Assembly: GCA_023426245.1 (NCBI GenBank)
Contig: JAFABB010000018.1
Coordinates: 72,883 to 136,882, forward strand
Source of the DNA: Bacillota bacterium
GTDB taxonomy: Bacteria > Bacillota > UBA4882 > UBA8346
Length of the DNA stretch: 64,000 nucleotides
Reading direction: 5' to 3'
The notes under the pieces were generated by a model, which saw nothing but the letters and a program-made list of their open reading frames with translations, did not search any database and was not told where the DNA came from. The position numbers were made by a program, and so were the translations under genes. This document shows positions 1 through 8,083 of the stretch, in pieces (position 1 is the first letter of the stretch; every line of letters starts with the position of its first letter).

Positions 1-402
1 AAAATGATTCAATTCTTGCGGTTGATTCATATCTGTAATGATATGGTAAAAAAGCTGAGCATCCGGTTACATAGCCTCAAACAAGTCGCAGAATCCCTGT
101 CAGGCGGAAATCAGCAAAAGGTTGTTCTGGGTAAATGGTTGTCCATGAATCCCAAGGTGCTGCTATTGGATGAACCTACCCGTGGGATAGACGTGGTAGC
201 CAAGGAAGAAATTTACCGTCTACTGGAACAATTAGCTTTGGAAGGCGTGGCGATCTTGGTGGTCTCCAGTGAAATGCAGGAAGTAATCGGAATCGCCGAC
301 CGGATATTGGTGATGTGTGAAGGCCGGATTTCCGGTGAACTTCGTCAAAAGGAAGAGATAACTGAAGAAGCTGTCGTGAGTCTTGCGAGTGGGGGAGGAT
401 AA
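1..402 (+). CDS. Sugar ABC transporter ATP-binding protein, C-terminal part (RbsA/MglA type)
   Basis: Only the last 134 codons are in the window; the gene runs off the left edge in an open frame. What is visible is the end of the second nucleotide-binding domain of a double-domain carbohydrate importer ATPase: the signature LSGGNQQKV, then the Walker B stretch LLLDEPTRGID and the switch region VVSSEMQEVIG. LSGGNQQK followed by EPTRGID is characteristic of the RbsA/MglA/XylG group. It energises the permease that starts 2 bases after its stop codon. The sugar cannot be told from this fragment. Family assignment is firm; the true start lies outside the window. Confidence 0.93.
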   Translation, partial: KMIQFLRLIHICNDMVKKLSIRLHSLKQVAESLSGGNQQKVVLGKWLSMNPKVLLLDEPTRGIDVVAKEEIYRLLEQLALEGVAILVVSSEMQEVIGIADRILVMCEGRISGELRQKEEITEEAVVSLASGGG

Positions 403-404
403 AA

Positions 405-1430
405 ATGAAACGAGTTTTAGGAATTGCAGTAATTTTACTGATCATCATGGCCATCTCGGCTTTAATTCAACCTGTTTTCTTTGATCCTTATAATATTAAA
501 AATATTCTGCGCTGGACCGGGCTATTTGGACTTTTAAGTTTGGGAGAAGCGTTTGTGATTATGACCAGCGGAATCGATCTTTCGGTAGGTTCGATTGTCG
601 GTTTTATAGGGGCGATGACAATTTACTTCTTAAAGGTTGAAGGAATGTCGGTTCCCATGGCTTTGTTTGTTATTTTGTTATTATCGGCAAGTATGGGTCT
701 ACTCCATGGATTTCTGGTTACGAAAGTTAAATTACAGCCCTTTGTGGTTACTCTTTGCGGATTATTTGTCTATCGCGGTTTATCCCGGTTTATCTTACAA
801 GACTCCACGCAAACCTATGGCAATGGATTTCAGGGATTGAAATTTCTGGTCGAAGGGAGGTTTCCTTCATCATTTTGGCCCAATGCACCGCAAGTTATTA
901 TGGATTGGTCGCTTCCTATGCCGTTTGTAATTTTGATTGTTTTCGGTATTGTTCTGGCAATCTTTTTGAATCGTACAATATATGGCCGTTATATCCTCGC
1001 CTTAGGACGGAATGAATCAGCGGCCCGTTTCAGTGGAATCAATACCGTCCGGATGGTTAATTTGACTTATGTCATCTCTGCGGTGTGCGCCGGTTTGGCG
1101 GGACTCCTATTTTCTTTGGATCTTAACTCGGTTCAGCCCTCAACCGCCGGAAATGCTTATGAATTATATGCCATTGCGGGTTGTGTGGTTGGGGGAATAA
1201 GTCTTCAAGGCGGGGAAGGAAATATCCTGGGTGTTATCATTGGGGTGGCGATAGTGCGGGTGCTTTATAATGCCATTAATATTCTGGGTATTGCGACCCA
1301 GCTGGAATCGGCGGTAATCGGAGTAGTTATTTTAGTCGGAGTAGGTGCCGATGAGATAATCCGCAGTTATGCCCGGAAAAGAAGAGCTTTCGAAATGAAA
1401 AAGGAAGTAAATGAGAGTGTTGCAGCCTGA
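405..1430 (+). CDS. Sugar ABC transporter permease (RbsC type)
   Basis: A hydrophobic protein of 341 residues, the usual length for the RbsC/AraH/XylH permease family (BPD_transp_2). It begins with a membrane segment and carries the family's GIDLSVGSIVGF stretch near residue 55. The conserved late loop (about residues 247-270, with AIAGCVVGGISLQGGEGN) is also present. It forms the inner-membrane channel with the ATPase encoded immediately upstream (2-base gap) and should receive sugar from the binding protein at 1652. The ATG at 405 follows a GGGGGAGG ribosome-binding site that lies inside the end of the upstream gene. Substrate unknown. Confidence 0.93.
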   Translation: MKRVLGIAVILLIIMAISALIQPVFFDPYNIKNILRWTGLFGLLSLGEAFVIMTSGIDLSVGSIVGFIGAMTIYFLKVEGMSVPMALFVILLLSASMGLLHGFLVTKVKLQPFVVTLCGLFVYRGLSRFILQDSTQTYGNGFQGLKFLVEGRFPSSFWPNAPQVIMDWSLPMPFVILIVFGIVLAIFLNRTIYGRYILALGRNESAARFSGINTVRMVNLTYVISAVCAGLAGLLFSLDLNSVQPSTAGNAYELYAIAGCVVGGISLQGGEGNILGVIIGVAIVRVLYNAINILGIATQLESAVIGVVILVGVGADEIIRSYARKRRAFEMKKEVNESVAA

Positions 1431-1582
1431 GTTTTCCTGAAAGAATGTAGTTGATTCCCCTTTTAAGGTGTAATATGATGAAATAGATTGCGAACTGTTT
1501 TTATTGTGAGATTTGGAGAATCCGATTTTTTCCGAAACGGTAGGTTTATTCGTTTTAATTTTCAATAAACCGTGGATCCATA

Positions 1583-1616
1583 ACCCGGCTTGCTTTTCTT
1601 TCTTTGCAAGCCGGGT
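1583..1616 (+). promoter_or_regulatory. Intercistronic stem-loop between permease and binding-protein genes
   Basis: An 11-bp perfect stem (ACCCGGCTTGC pairing with GCAAGCCGGGT) with a 12-base loop, followed only by CTTTGACTT, which is a weak U-tract. It could be a leaky terminator or an RNA-stabilising hairpin that sets the relative amount of the binding protein. Similar hairpins sit inside the other two sugar operons of this window. Confidence 0.55.
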
Positions 1617-1651
1617 CTTTGACTTAAATTCCATTGGAGGGGATAAGGATT

Positions 1652-2572
1652 ATGAATAAGAACTGCCGGGTTATCATTCCTCTTCTATTAATTGGTTTGG
1701 TCCTGATGTTGGGAATCTCAGCAGCTGCCAGTAAAGTAAGAACATTCGCGATTGTTTATCCCGTATTGAATTCTTTTTTCGATGAGACAACCAATGGTGC
1801 GGAAACTATGGCGAAAAAGCTAGGGTGTAAACTACTCCTCAAAGGTCCAGACGAGTTTAACATCAAGCAACAAATCGAGATCATGAAAAACTTAATTTCT
1901 TTACGAGTTGATGGAATTGCCATTGGGGCGACGGATTCTAACTCATTGGCACTCGTTATCAATCAAGCGGTCGAACAGGGTATCAAAGTAGTCTGCTTTG
2001 ATACCGATTGTCCATCCAGTAAAAGGCTTTCTTTTATTGGTACCGGTAATCTCAATGCCGGTATTCACATGGGAGAAGTTGTTGCCAAATTACTGAATTA
2101 TTCCGGTAAGGTCATTTGTAGTCAAGGTATTCCTTCCCAATTAAACTTGCAACAAAGGCTGGAAGGTGTACAAATCATCTTTAAGAAATATCCTACTATC
2201 AAAATTGTTGACATCCGTTCCGGTCAGGGAGATTCGACCAAAACCTTGGTGAATATCGAAGAGATGACGAGTAAAAACCCGGATTTTGATATGCTGATTG
2301 GATTGGATTCTTATGCTGGTCCTCAGGCAGTGATAGCTTGGAAAATAAAAGGATTAAAGAAACCAATCGTTACTTTTGATGACCTTCCAGAGGTAATGCA
2401 GGGGATTCGAGATGGCCAAATAACCGTCGCTATTGTGCAAAAGCAACGGTTATGGGGGGAATTAGTTGTTCGTAGGCTCAATGAAGCCTGTAATGGTCAG
2501 CCGATTCCCATAAAAGAAGATACCGGAACCATTGAAATAACCAAGGAAAATGTTGATAGTTATAAAAAGTAA
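1652..2572 (+). CDS. Periplasmic sugar-binding protein (RbsB-like, Peripla_BP_4)
   Basis: An extracytoplasmic solute-binding protein of 306 residues for the upstream importer. Residues 1-25 form a secretion signal (basic start, hydrophobic core, then AAASK). The rest follows the ribose/galactose-binding fold: an opening strand near TFAIVYPVLNSFF, the VDGIAIGATDSN stretch, the VVCFDTDCPSS hinge region and GLDSYAGPQAV in the second lobe. I chose the ATG at 1652 because GGAGGGG lies 8 bases upstream; an in-frame TTG at 1634 has no site. It follows the permease after about 220 bases containing a hairpin. The ligand is not predictable from sequence alone. Confidence 0.88.
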   Translation: MNKNCRVIIPLLLIGLVLMLGISAAASKVRTFAIVYPVLNSFFDETTNGAETMAKKLGCKLLLKGPDEFNIKQQIEIMKNLISLRVDGIAIGATDSNSLALVINQAVEQGIKVVCFDTDCPSSKRLSFIGTGNLNAGIHMGEVVAKLLNYSGKVICSQGIPSQLNLQQRLEGVQIIFKKYPTIKIVDIRSGQGDSTKTLVNIEEMTSKNPDFDMLIGLDSYAGPQAVIAWKIKGLKKPIVTFDDLPEVMQGIRDGQITVAIVQKQRLWGELVVRRLNEACNGQPIPIKEDTGTIEITKENVDSYKK

Positions 2573-2653
2573 AAACGGATCGAAACTTTATCAAGAGGAT
2601 GCCGTTATATAGAGTATCAACCCTTTTTTCATTTGCATAAACCTCCTTTCGTT

Positions 2654-2688
2654 ACTCCGCCACTTTAATAGGTGTGCGGGGTTTTTTT
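2654..2688 (+). terminator. Rho-independent terminator after the first sugar operon
   Basis: The stem ACTCCGC/GCGGGGT (one G-T pair) extended by CAC/GTG is followed by seven T. It ends the transcript of the binding-protein gene. Confidence 0.75.
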
Positions 2689-2912
2689 ATGTGTTGTCTT
2701 CGGTGAGCGGTTGAAACAGTATTGACCATGAATTCAGAACTGGGATCTCATCAGTAATTCAAAACAAAAGAGAAACCATCCCGATGTTTTATTAACCTTT
2801 TTTTTCGAAAATGTTTATTTGGTACTCTCCAGACGCTCATTTTTATGGGCTTTTTTTGTTATAGTAAAAAAAGGATGAAGAACTATGTTAACCCAAAACC
2901 CAATGCTTCCTA

Positions 2913-2941
2913 TTGACAATCAAAAAAGATAACGTTACAAT
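2913..2941 (+). promoter_or_regulatory. Strong sigma-A-type promoter
   Basis: TTGACA and TACAAT with exactly 17 bases between them. It lies 247 bases upstream of the binding-protein gene at 3188, so the transcript would have a long leader containing the hairpin at 2977-3056. Confidence 0.78.
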
Positions 2942-2976
2942 AACATTAAAAATAATTAAAAAAAGTTAAAACAAGA

Positions 2977-3056
2977 AAGCTCATTGGTTTAATGGTACCG
3001 AAATTTTATCCGAGCGATACCGAATATTAATCGAACCATGTCCTGATGAGCTTTTT
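2977..3056 (+). promoter_or_regulatory. Leader hairpin with U-tract, possible attenuator
   Basis: About 30 bases after the expected transcription start, AAGCTCAT (2977-2984) pairs with ATGAGCTT (3046-3053). Inside it GGTT pairs with AACC (3034-3037) and GGTA (2994) pairs with TACC (3018). Five T follow the outer stem. The interrupted, multi-part stem looks more like a regulated leader than a plain terminator, since the only gene downstream is the sugar-binding protein at 3188. No known riboswitch class is recognised. The rest of 2573-3187 holds the terminator and the promoter listed separately, a weaker hairpin before a T-run at about 2835-2860, and no gene. Confidence 0.5.
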
Positions 3057-3187
3057 ACATGTCTAATTACTAGTCACATAACAGTTCGCCTCATCTTCTT
3101 GCATTGTTGCAATAACGGGTTTTCTTCATTGAAAAGGGTGTTTTAACTAAGGTTATTCATGATAAAAAACTATTGGAGGGAGATTTA

Positions 3188-4249
3188 ATGAGGAAATTAT
3201 TGGGTTATTTGGTAGCTTTGTCAATGGTTTTTGCACTTGCGGGTTTCGGCCAAGCAGCAAGTAAGGGTTATGTAGGAATTGCAATGCCTACACAGTCATC
3301 CGAACGATGGATTAAAGACGGTCGCACCATGAAAGATATCCTTGAAAAAAGAGGATATCAAGTTGATCTGCAATACGCCGAAGATGACATCCCAACTCAA
3401 AAAGCTCAAATTGAAAACATGGTGACCAAAGGGGCAAAAGTTTTAGTTATTGCCGCAATCGATGGTTCCACCCTTTCGGCAACACTTGACAATGCAGCTA
3501 AAAGCGGAGTTAAAGTTATCTCCTACGACCGTTTGTTAGTCAATACCAAAGCTGTTTCTTATTATGCAACTTTTGATAACAGAAAAGTCGGTCAACTCCA
3601 AGCTCAATCTTTAGTTGACGGCCTCACGAAATTTAAAGGCAAAGGTCCTTGGAATATTGAAATGTTTGCCGGTTCCCCCGACGATACCAATTCCTTCTAT
3701 TTCTATTCGGGAGCCATGGATGTTCTTCAACCTTTAATGAAAAAAGGCCAAATTGTTGTTCCGTCCAAACAAACCAAACAAGCTGAAATGGGTACCTTGC
3801 GTTGGGATGGCGCTGTCGCTCAATCTCGTATGGATGCACTCTTGGCTGCCAATTATTCAGGCGGAAAGAAACTGGATGGTGTATTATCGCCGTATGATGG
3901 TATTTCCAGAGGCATTTTATCATCCCTGATTTCCTTCGGTTTTGTTCCCGGCAAAAATTTACCGATTGTTACCGGACAAGATGCCGAAGCCGCTTCCATC
4001 AAATTGATTAAAGCCGGTCAACAATATTCCACTATCTTGAAAGATACACGCGACCTGGCGAAAGTTGCTTCCGACATGGTTGACGCTGTTTTAAAAGGAA
4101 GCAAACCTCAAATCAACGATACCAAAACTTATAATAACAATGTAAAAGTTGTTCCTTCGTTCTTGTTAGCTCCTTACATTGTTACCAAAGATAACTATCA
4201 AAAATTGGTTATCGACTCCGGTTATATCAAAGCGTCGGATATTCAATAA
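3188..4249 (+). CDS. Multiple-monosaccharide-binding protein (ChvE-like)
   Basis: A secreted solute-binding protein of 353 residues. After a signal peptide ending near GFGQAAS come the traits of the ChvE/XylF branch: GIAMPTQSSERWIKDG at the start of the mature protein, then VLVIAAIDGSTLS, VISYDRLL and a late GQDAEAASIKLI stretch. It should deliver sugar to the ATPase and permease encoded at 4624 and 6165. The ATG at 3188 is preceded by GGAGGGAG; a TTG at 3173 would put the start before that site. Its own strong promoter and the hairpin after it suggest that it is made in excess over the membrane parts, as is usual for such systems. Confidence 0.9.
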   Translation: MRKLLGYLVALSMVFALAGFGQAASKGYVGIAMPTQSSERWIKDGRTMKDILEKRGYQVDLQYAEDDIPTQKAQIENMVTKGAKVLVIAAIDGSTLSATLDNAAKSGVKVISYDRLLVNTKAVSYYATFDNRKVGQLQAQSLVDGLTKFKGKGPWNIEMFAGSPDDTNSFYFYSGAMDVLQPLMKKGQIVVPSKQTKQAEMGTLRWDGAVAQSRMDALLAANYSGGKKLDGVLSPYDGISRGILSSLISFGFVPGKNLPIVTGQDAEAASIKLIKAGQQYSTILKDTRDLAKVASDMVDAVLKGSKPQINDTKTYNNNVKVVPSFLLAPYIVTKDNYQKLVIDSGYIKASDIQ

Positions 4250-4263
4250 AAAAATCAATGTTT

Positions 4264-4308
4264 CATCTCAATCGGTTGTCCCAAAAGGATAACCCTTTGA
4301 GATGTTTT
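4264..4308 (+). promoter_or_regulatory. Stem-loop between binding protein and ATPase genes
   Basis: CATCTCA pairs with TGAGATG and, inside it, GGTTGTCC pairs with GGATAACC around a CAAAA loop; TTTT follows. This is likely a partial terminator or 3'-stabilising hairpin of the abundant binding-protein message. The rest of the 374-base gap (4250-4623) holds a 9-bp inverted repeat (AGCCATCGG near 4447, CCGATGGCT near 4508) and no gene. Confidence 0.6.
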
Positions 4309-4623
4309 GCCAGAATGGTTGAAATAGTTAAAACACCAAGAACCATCATCTATTGTCAGGTTGTTTTTATTGAAAGATTTTATAGTGGAGAGAAAGCTTC
4401 GTTCGTATTGATTTCAATGGAATCCCTTGATTATATTTTTATGGTATAGCCATCGGTTAACAAGCTCCTATCCGGTTTTTTCTCAGCATTTTACCATTTC
4501 GGAGAGCCGATGGCTTGCCTTTATTTCAATATCAATTCGGATTGGGTCCAAAAACATTTTGTCGCCTCTATTCGAAGTTCGCTATATACCTTTATTGCCG
4601 GGTATTCATAAAGGAGAATCAAA

Positions 4624-6168
4624 ATGGAAAATTATGTTTTGGAAATGAAAAATATTACCAAAGTATTCCCCGGTGTGAAAGCGCTGAATAACGTAAATTT
4701 GCAAATCAAACCTCATCACATCCATGCTTTGGTTGGTGAAAACGGAGCGGGTAAATCTACTTTGATGAATATTTTGAGTGGGGTTTATCCATATGGAACA
4801 TATGATGGTGATATTATCGTAGATGGTGAAATATGTAAGTTTAAGGACATCCGGGAAAGTGAAGCCAAAGGCATCGCAATTATTCATCAAGAGTTAGCGT
4901 TAATTCCTACGCTATCGGTGGCCGAGAATATTTTTATCGGTAATGAACAGACCAGTAACGGGGTTACGATTAATTGGAATAAAACCCGGCAACGGACCCT
5001 TGAAATCATAAAAAAAGTTGGTTTAAATGTCAATATCGAGACCAAGATTATGGATCTTGGAATGGGTAAACAACAACTGGTGGAAATTAGTAAGGCGTTA
5101 TCAAAGGACATTAAAATATTAATATTGGATGAACCTACTGCGGCCTTAAACGATGAGGATTCCGAACATTTACTCAGCTTAATCCTGGGCCTCAAAGAAC
5201 ATGGAATCACTTCGATTATTATTTCCCATAAATTACAGGAAGTGATCAAAGTCGCGGATGAAATTACCGTGATTCGGGATGGAGCCACCATTGAAACGCT
5301 TGTTAAAGGACAGGACGAAATCACCGAAGCTCGCATTATCAAGGGCATGGTTGGACGGGAAATCACCGACCGTTTCCCCAAACGTCAAAATGAAATCGGA
5401 GATATCCGGTTTGAAATTGAAAATTGGAATGTCTATGATCCGACCGATGACTCAAGGCAGATCATCAAAGACGTCAGTGTGAATGTAAGACGGGGCGAAG
5501 TTGTTGGCATTGCGGGCTTAATGGGCGCTGGTCGGACCGAACTGGCCATGAGCGTATTTGGAAAAGCCTATGGCAGAAAAATTTCCGGTAATATCAAAAA
5601 AGACGGCCAAAAGTTAGAATTACACAACGTTAGTGAGGCGATTAAAAATAAAATCACCTATTCAACGGAGGATAGAAAAAACGCCGGTTTGGTTTTAACA
5701 TCCGATATTAGGCGGAATATTACGCTCTCGGCACTTCCCAAAATAGCCAAATTCAGTGTGGTTGATGAAAATAGGGAAATAAAAGTTGGGGAAGAATACC
5801 GTGAAAAATTGAGAATCAAATCTTCCAGTGTTTTTCAAAACGCCGGAAATTTATCAGGTGGTAACCAACAGAAAATTGTCTTTAGTAAGTGCATATTTGC
5901 AGACCCGGATGTCTTGTTTTTGGATGAGCCGACCCGGGGAATTGATGTTGGAGCAAAATATGAAATCTATTCAATCATCAATGAATTGGCTGAAGAAGGA
6001 AAATCGATTATCATGATATCTTCAGAATTGCCCGAAATTCTGGGAATGTGTGACCGGATTTATGTCATGAATGAAGGAAGAATTGTCGGAGAGCTTTCCA
6101 GGAAGGAAGCCTCTCAAGAAAACATTATGCATTGTATTATGCAAAGTAATAGGGAGGTCTCAAAGTGA
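4624..6168 (+). CDS. Sugar ABC transporter ATP-binding protein (GguA/MmsA type)
   Basis: A 514-residue ATPase with two fused nucleotide-binding domains, as in GguA, MmsA and XylG. The first Walker A (GENGAGKST) is at residues 38-46. The first signature is the degenerate LGMGKQQLVEI usual for this family, followed by LILDEPTAAL. The second domain keeps a family-typical weak P-loop region (AGLMGAGRTEL), then LSGGNQQKI and LFLDEPTRGIDVG. The ATG has GGAG 10 bases upstream, and the gene overlaps the permease by 4 bases. It powers uptake of the sugar bound by the ChvE-like protein. Confidence 0.95.
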   Translation: MENYVLEMKNITKVFPGVKALNNVNLQIKPHHIHALVGENGAGKSTLMNILSGVYPYGTYDGDIIVDGEICKFKDIRESEAKGIAIIHQELALIPTLSVAENIFIGNEQTSNGVTINWNKTRQRTLEIIKKVGLNVNIETKIMDLGMGKQQLVEISKALSKDIKILILDEPTAALNDEDSEHLLSLILGLKEHGITSIIISHKLQEVIKVADEITVIRDGATIETLVKGQDEITEARIIKGMVGREITDRFPKRQNEIGDIRFEIENWNVYDPTDDSRQIIKDVSVNVRRGEVVGIAGLMGAGRTELAMSVFGKAYGRKISGNIKKDGQKLELHNVSEAIKNKITYSTEDRKNAGLVLTSDIRRNITLSALPKIAKFSVVDENREIKVGEEYREKLRIKSSSVFQNAGNLSGGNQQKIVFSKCIFADPDVLFLDEPTRGIDVGAKYEIYSIINELAEEGKSIIMISSELPEILGMCDRIYVMNEGRIVGELSRKEASQENIMHCIMQSNREVSK

Positions 6169-7373
6169 TGAAATCAAACAGCGCTCTCAGTGATAATTTC
6201 GGTGATGCGAAGCAGAACAAAGTTTTTAAGGGTAATATTCGACAGTATATGATGTTCATTGCACTGGTAATCGTGGTCTTGTTTTTTGAAATCATAACGC
6301 AAGGGGTATTATTGAAACCTCTTAATATTTCAAACCTGATCTCTCAAAATGCCTATGTTTTGATTTTAGCAATCGGAATGCTGATGTGTATATTAATTTG
6401 CGGAAATATTGACTTGTCGGTTGGCTCTGTAGCTGGATTCGTGGGTGCGGTTTCCGCTGTTTTCCTTTTAAAAATGAATATGCCGGTAGGTTTGGCCATT
6501 TTTTTATCTTTGATTATGGGCTTCTTAATCGGTGCTTTTCAGGGCTTTTTCATTGCTTATATCGGTGTTCCCGCTTTTATTACAACTTTAGCGAGTATGC
6601 TTATCTTTAGAGGATTGACAATGACTATATTACAAGGTACCAGCCTGGCGCCAATGCCGGAGAGTTATAATTTTTTGGCCGCAGGTTTTGTACCCGATAT
6701 CGTAAATATTGAAGGAATCAACCTGCTGGCGATCCTGATCGGGATTCTGGCTTCCATCATATTTATTGTCAGTCAAATCATTGAAAGAGCGAATCAAAAG
6801 AAATTTGAATTTGAGGTTTCACCGCCTGCGGCTTTTATTGTGAAAATCGTGGCGTTCGTTTGTGTTATTATGGCCTTTACCTATGCCTTGGCAGTGTATA
6901 GGGGTATTCCTGTGGTTTTGCTGATAGTTGCCGGATTGGTGATTATCTATTCGTTTATTACCAATCGGACTATTGTTGGTAGACATATTTATGCTTATGG
7001 TGGTAATCCTAAAGCTGCCGCGCTTTCAGGAGTTAAGACCAAGAAAATCTTATTTTGGGTATATGTTAATATGGGAGTATTAGCTGCTTTAGCCGGAATT
7101 ATCTTTACCGGCCGGTTAAATTCGGCTACACCGAAAGCCGGGAATGGTTTTGAACTTGATGCCATCGGCGCATGCTTTATCGGTGGTGCTTCAACCCTTG
7201 GTGGAGTTGGAACTGTCGTGGGAGCAATCGTTGGTGGTTTGCTAATGGGTGTTTTGAACAACGGTATGTCTATTATGGGTGTAAGTATTGACTGGCAGCA
7301 AGCGATTAAAGGATTTGTTCTCCTGGCGGCCGTTTCTTTCGATGTCTATTCGAAATCAAAATCAAAGGCTTGA
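6165..7373 (+). CDS. Sugar ABC transporter permease (GguB/MmsB type)
   Basis: A 402-residue membrane protein, longer than RbsC because of an extra central stretch (about residues 205-225, rich in charged residues, ERANQKKFEFEV). That extra stretch marks the GguB/MmsB/XylH branch. The NIDLSVGSVAGF motif is near residue 85, and the late GACFIGGASTLGGVGTV loop is present. Its start overlaps the ATPase stop by 4 bases (translational coupling), with GGGAGG upstream. A strong terminator follows at 7391. Together with 3188 and 4624 it makes a complete importer for arabinose-, galactose- or xylose-like sugars; the exact substrate is not visible. Confidence 0.94.
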   Translation: MMKSNSALSDNFGDAKQNKVFKGNIRQYMMFIALVIVVLFFEIITQGVLLKPLNISNLISQNAYVLILAIGMLMCILICGNIDLSVGSVAGFVGAVSAVFLLKMNMPVGLAIFLSLIMGFLIGAFQGFFIAYIGVPAFITTLASMLIFRGLTMTILQGTSLAPMPESYNFLAAGFVPDIVNIEGINLLAILIGILASIIFIVSQIIERANQKKFEFEVSPPAAFIVKIVAFVCVIMAFTYALAVYRGIPVVLLIVAGLVIIYSFITNRTIVGRHIYAYGGNPKAAALSGVKTKKILFWVYVNMGVLAALAGIIFTGRLNSATPKAGNGFELDAIGACFIGGASTLGGVGTVVGAIVGGLLMGVLNNGMSIMGVSIDWQQAIKGFVLLAAVSFDVYSKSKSKA

Positions 7374-7390
7374 AATCTGGTTTGATAATA

Positions 7391-7440
7391 AAAAAATGCA
7401 GATGTGTTATTTCCAAAAGGCACATCTGCATTTTTTTATT
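7391..7440 (+). terminator. Rho-independent terminator after the ChvE-type operon
   Basis: A perfect 13-bp stem (AAATGCAGATGTG with CACATCTGCATTT), a 14-base loop and a run of seven T. Confidence 0.92.
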
Positions 7441-7565
7441 GCTACCTTCCCTGATTCGATGCATAAGCCTTCGCCAAGGATTGCGGGCGCCAAAAATGAT
7501 TGGGACCTAAAATGGGTGTTTTTTGATATGACAAAGAGTTTTAGTCATTCACCCATACAAAAATA

Positions 7566-7594
7566 TTGGCAAATCCGTTTGGATTCCTTATAAT
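7566..7594 (+). promoter_or_regulatory. Promoter of the NifX-like gene
   Basis: TTGGCA and TATAAT separated by 17 bases, 35 bases before the start codon at 7630. Confidence 0.75.
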
Positions 7595-7629
7595 GAATAT
7601 AAAATTTCAATGAAGGAAGGAATGAATCC

Positions 7630-7956
7630 ATGTCAAATCGAGTCGCAGTTGCAAGCACCGATGGAAAATATGTGAATGAACATTTTGGCAGGGCCAAACA
7701 ATTTCTTATCTTTGAACTCGGGGAAAATGATTATCAATTTTTAGAGCGAAGAGAAAATCAACCTTCATGTCACATAGAAAGTTCCGATGAGAGTGCTCAT
7801 CTTCAGACGGTTAAATTATTAAAGGATTGTAAGGCGGTTTTGGTGGCTCGAATTGGTCCGGCGGCCGAAGAATACTTATTGCAACATGGAATCAAGCCTC
7901 TGATTATCCCGGATTTTATCGATGAAGCGCTAAAGCAAGCAAAAGAACAGCTCTAA
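7630..7956 (+). CDS. Dinitrogenase iron-molybdenum cofactor family protein (NifX/NifB C-domain type)
   Basis: A compact single-domain protein of 108 residues. It has the opening RVAVASTDGKYVNEHFGRAKQF, where the STDG and HFGRA segments are hallmarks of the Nitro_FeMo-Co family. It ends with the usual alpha/beta half (AVLVARIGPAAEEYLLQHGI). Members bind or carry iron-sulfur or Fe-Mo cluster precursors, but many in clostridia occur without nitrogenase and their role is unknown. Here it stands just upstream of the Fe-S assembly genes under its own promoter, which suggests an Fe-S or metal-cluster role. The start is fixed by AAGGAAGGAA upstream. Confidence 0.85.
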   Translation: MSNRVAVASTDGKYVNEHFGRAKQFLIFELGENDYQFLERRENQPSCHIESSDESAHLQTVKLLKDCKAVLVARIGPAAEEYLLQHGIKPLIIPDFIDEALKQAKEQL

Positions 7957-8013
7957 CGGTCAAGCAAGAAGAATAAATTTTTAGTTAAAATAGGGATAAA
8001 AGTAGAATTAATG

Positions 8014-8042
8014 TTGATTATAATACTCGGGTATGCTAATAT
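8014..8042 (+). promoter_or_regulatory. Promoter of the iscR-nifS fusion gene
   Basis: TTGATT and TAATAT with 17 bases between. The stretch around it (ACTCGGGTAT near 8025 and TACTCAAG near 8058) could hold an Rrf2-type operator for autoregulation, but no clear palindrome can be drawn. Confidence 0.65.
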
Positions 8043-8083
8043 GAATGTATAGTAAATTACTCAAGTTTATAGGGAGTGATTGC

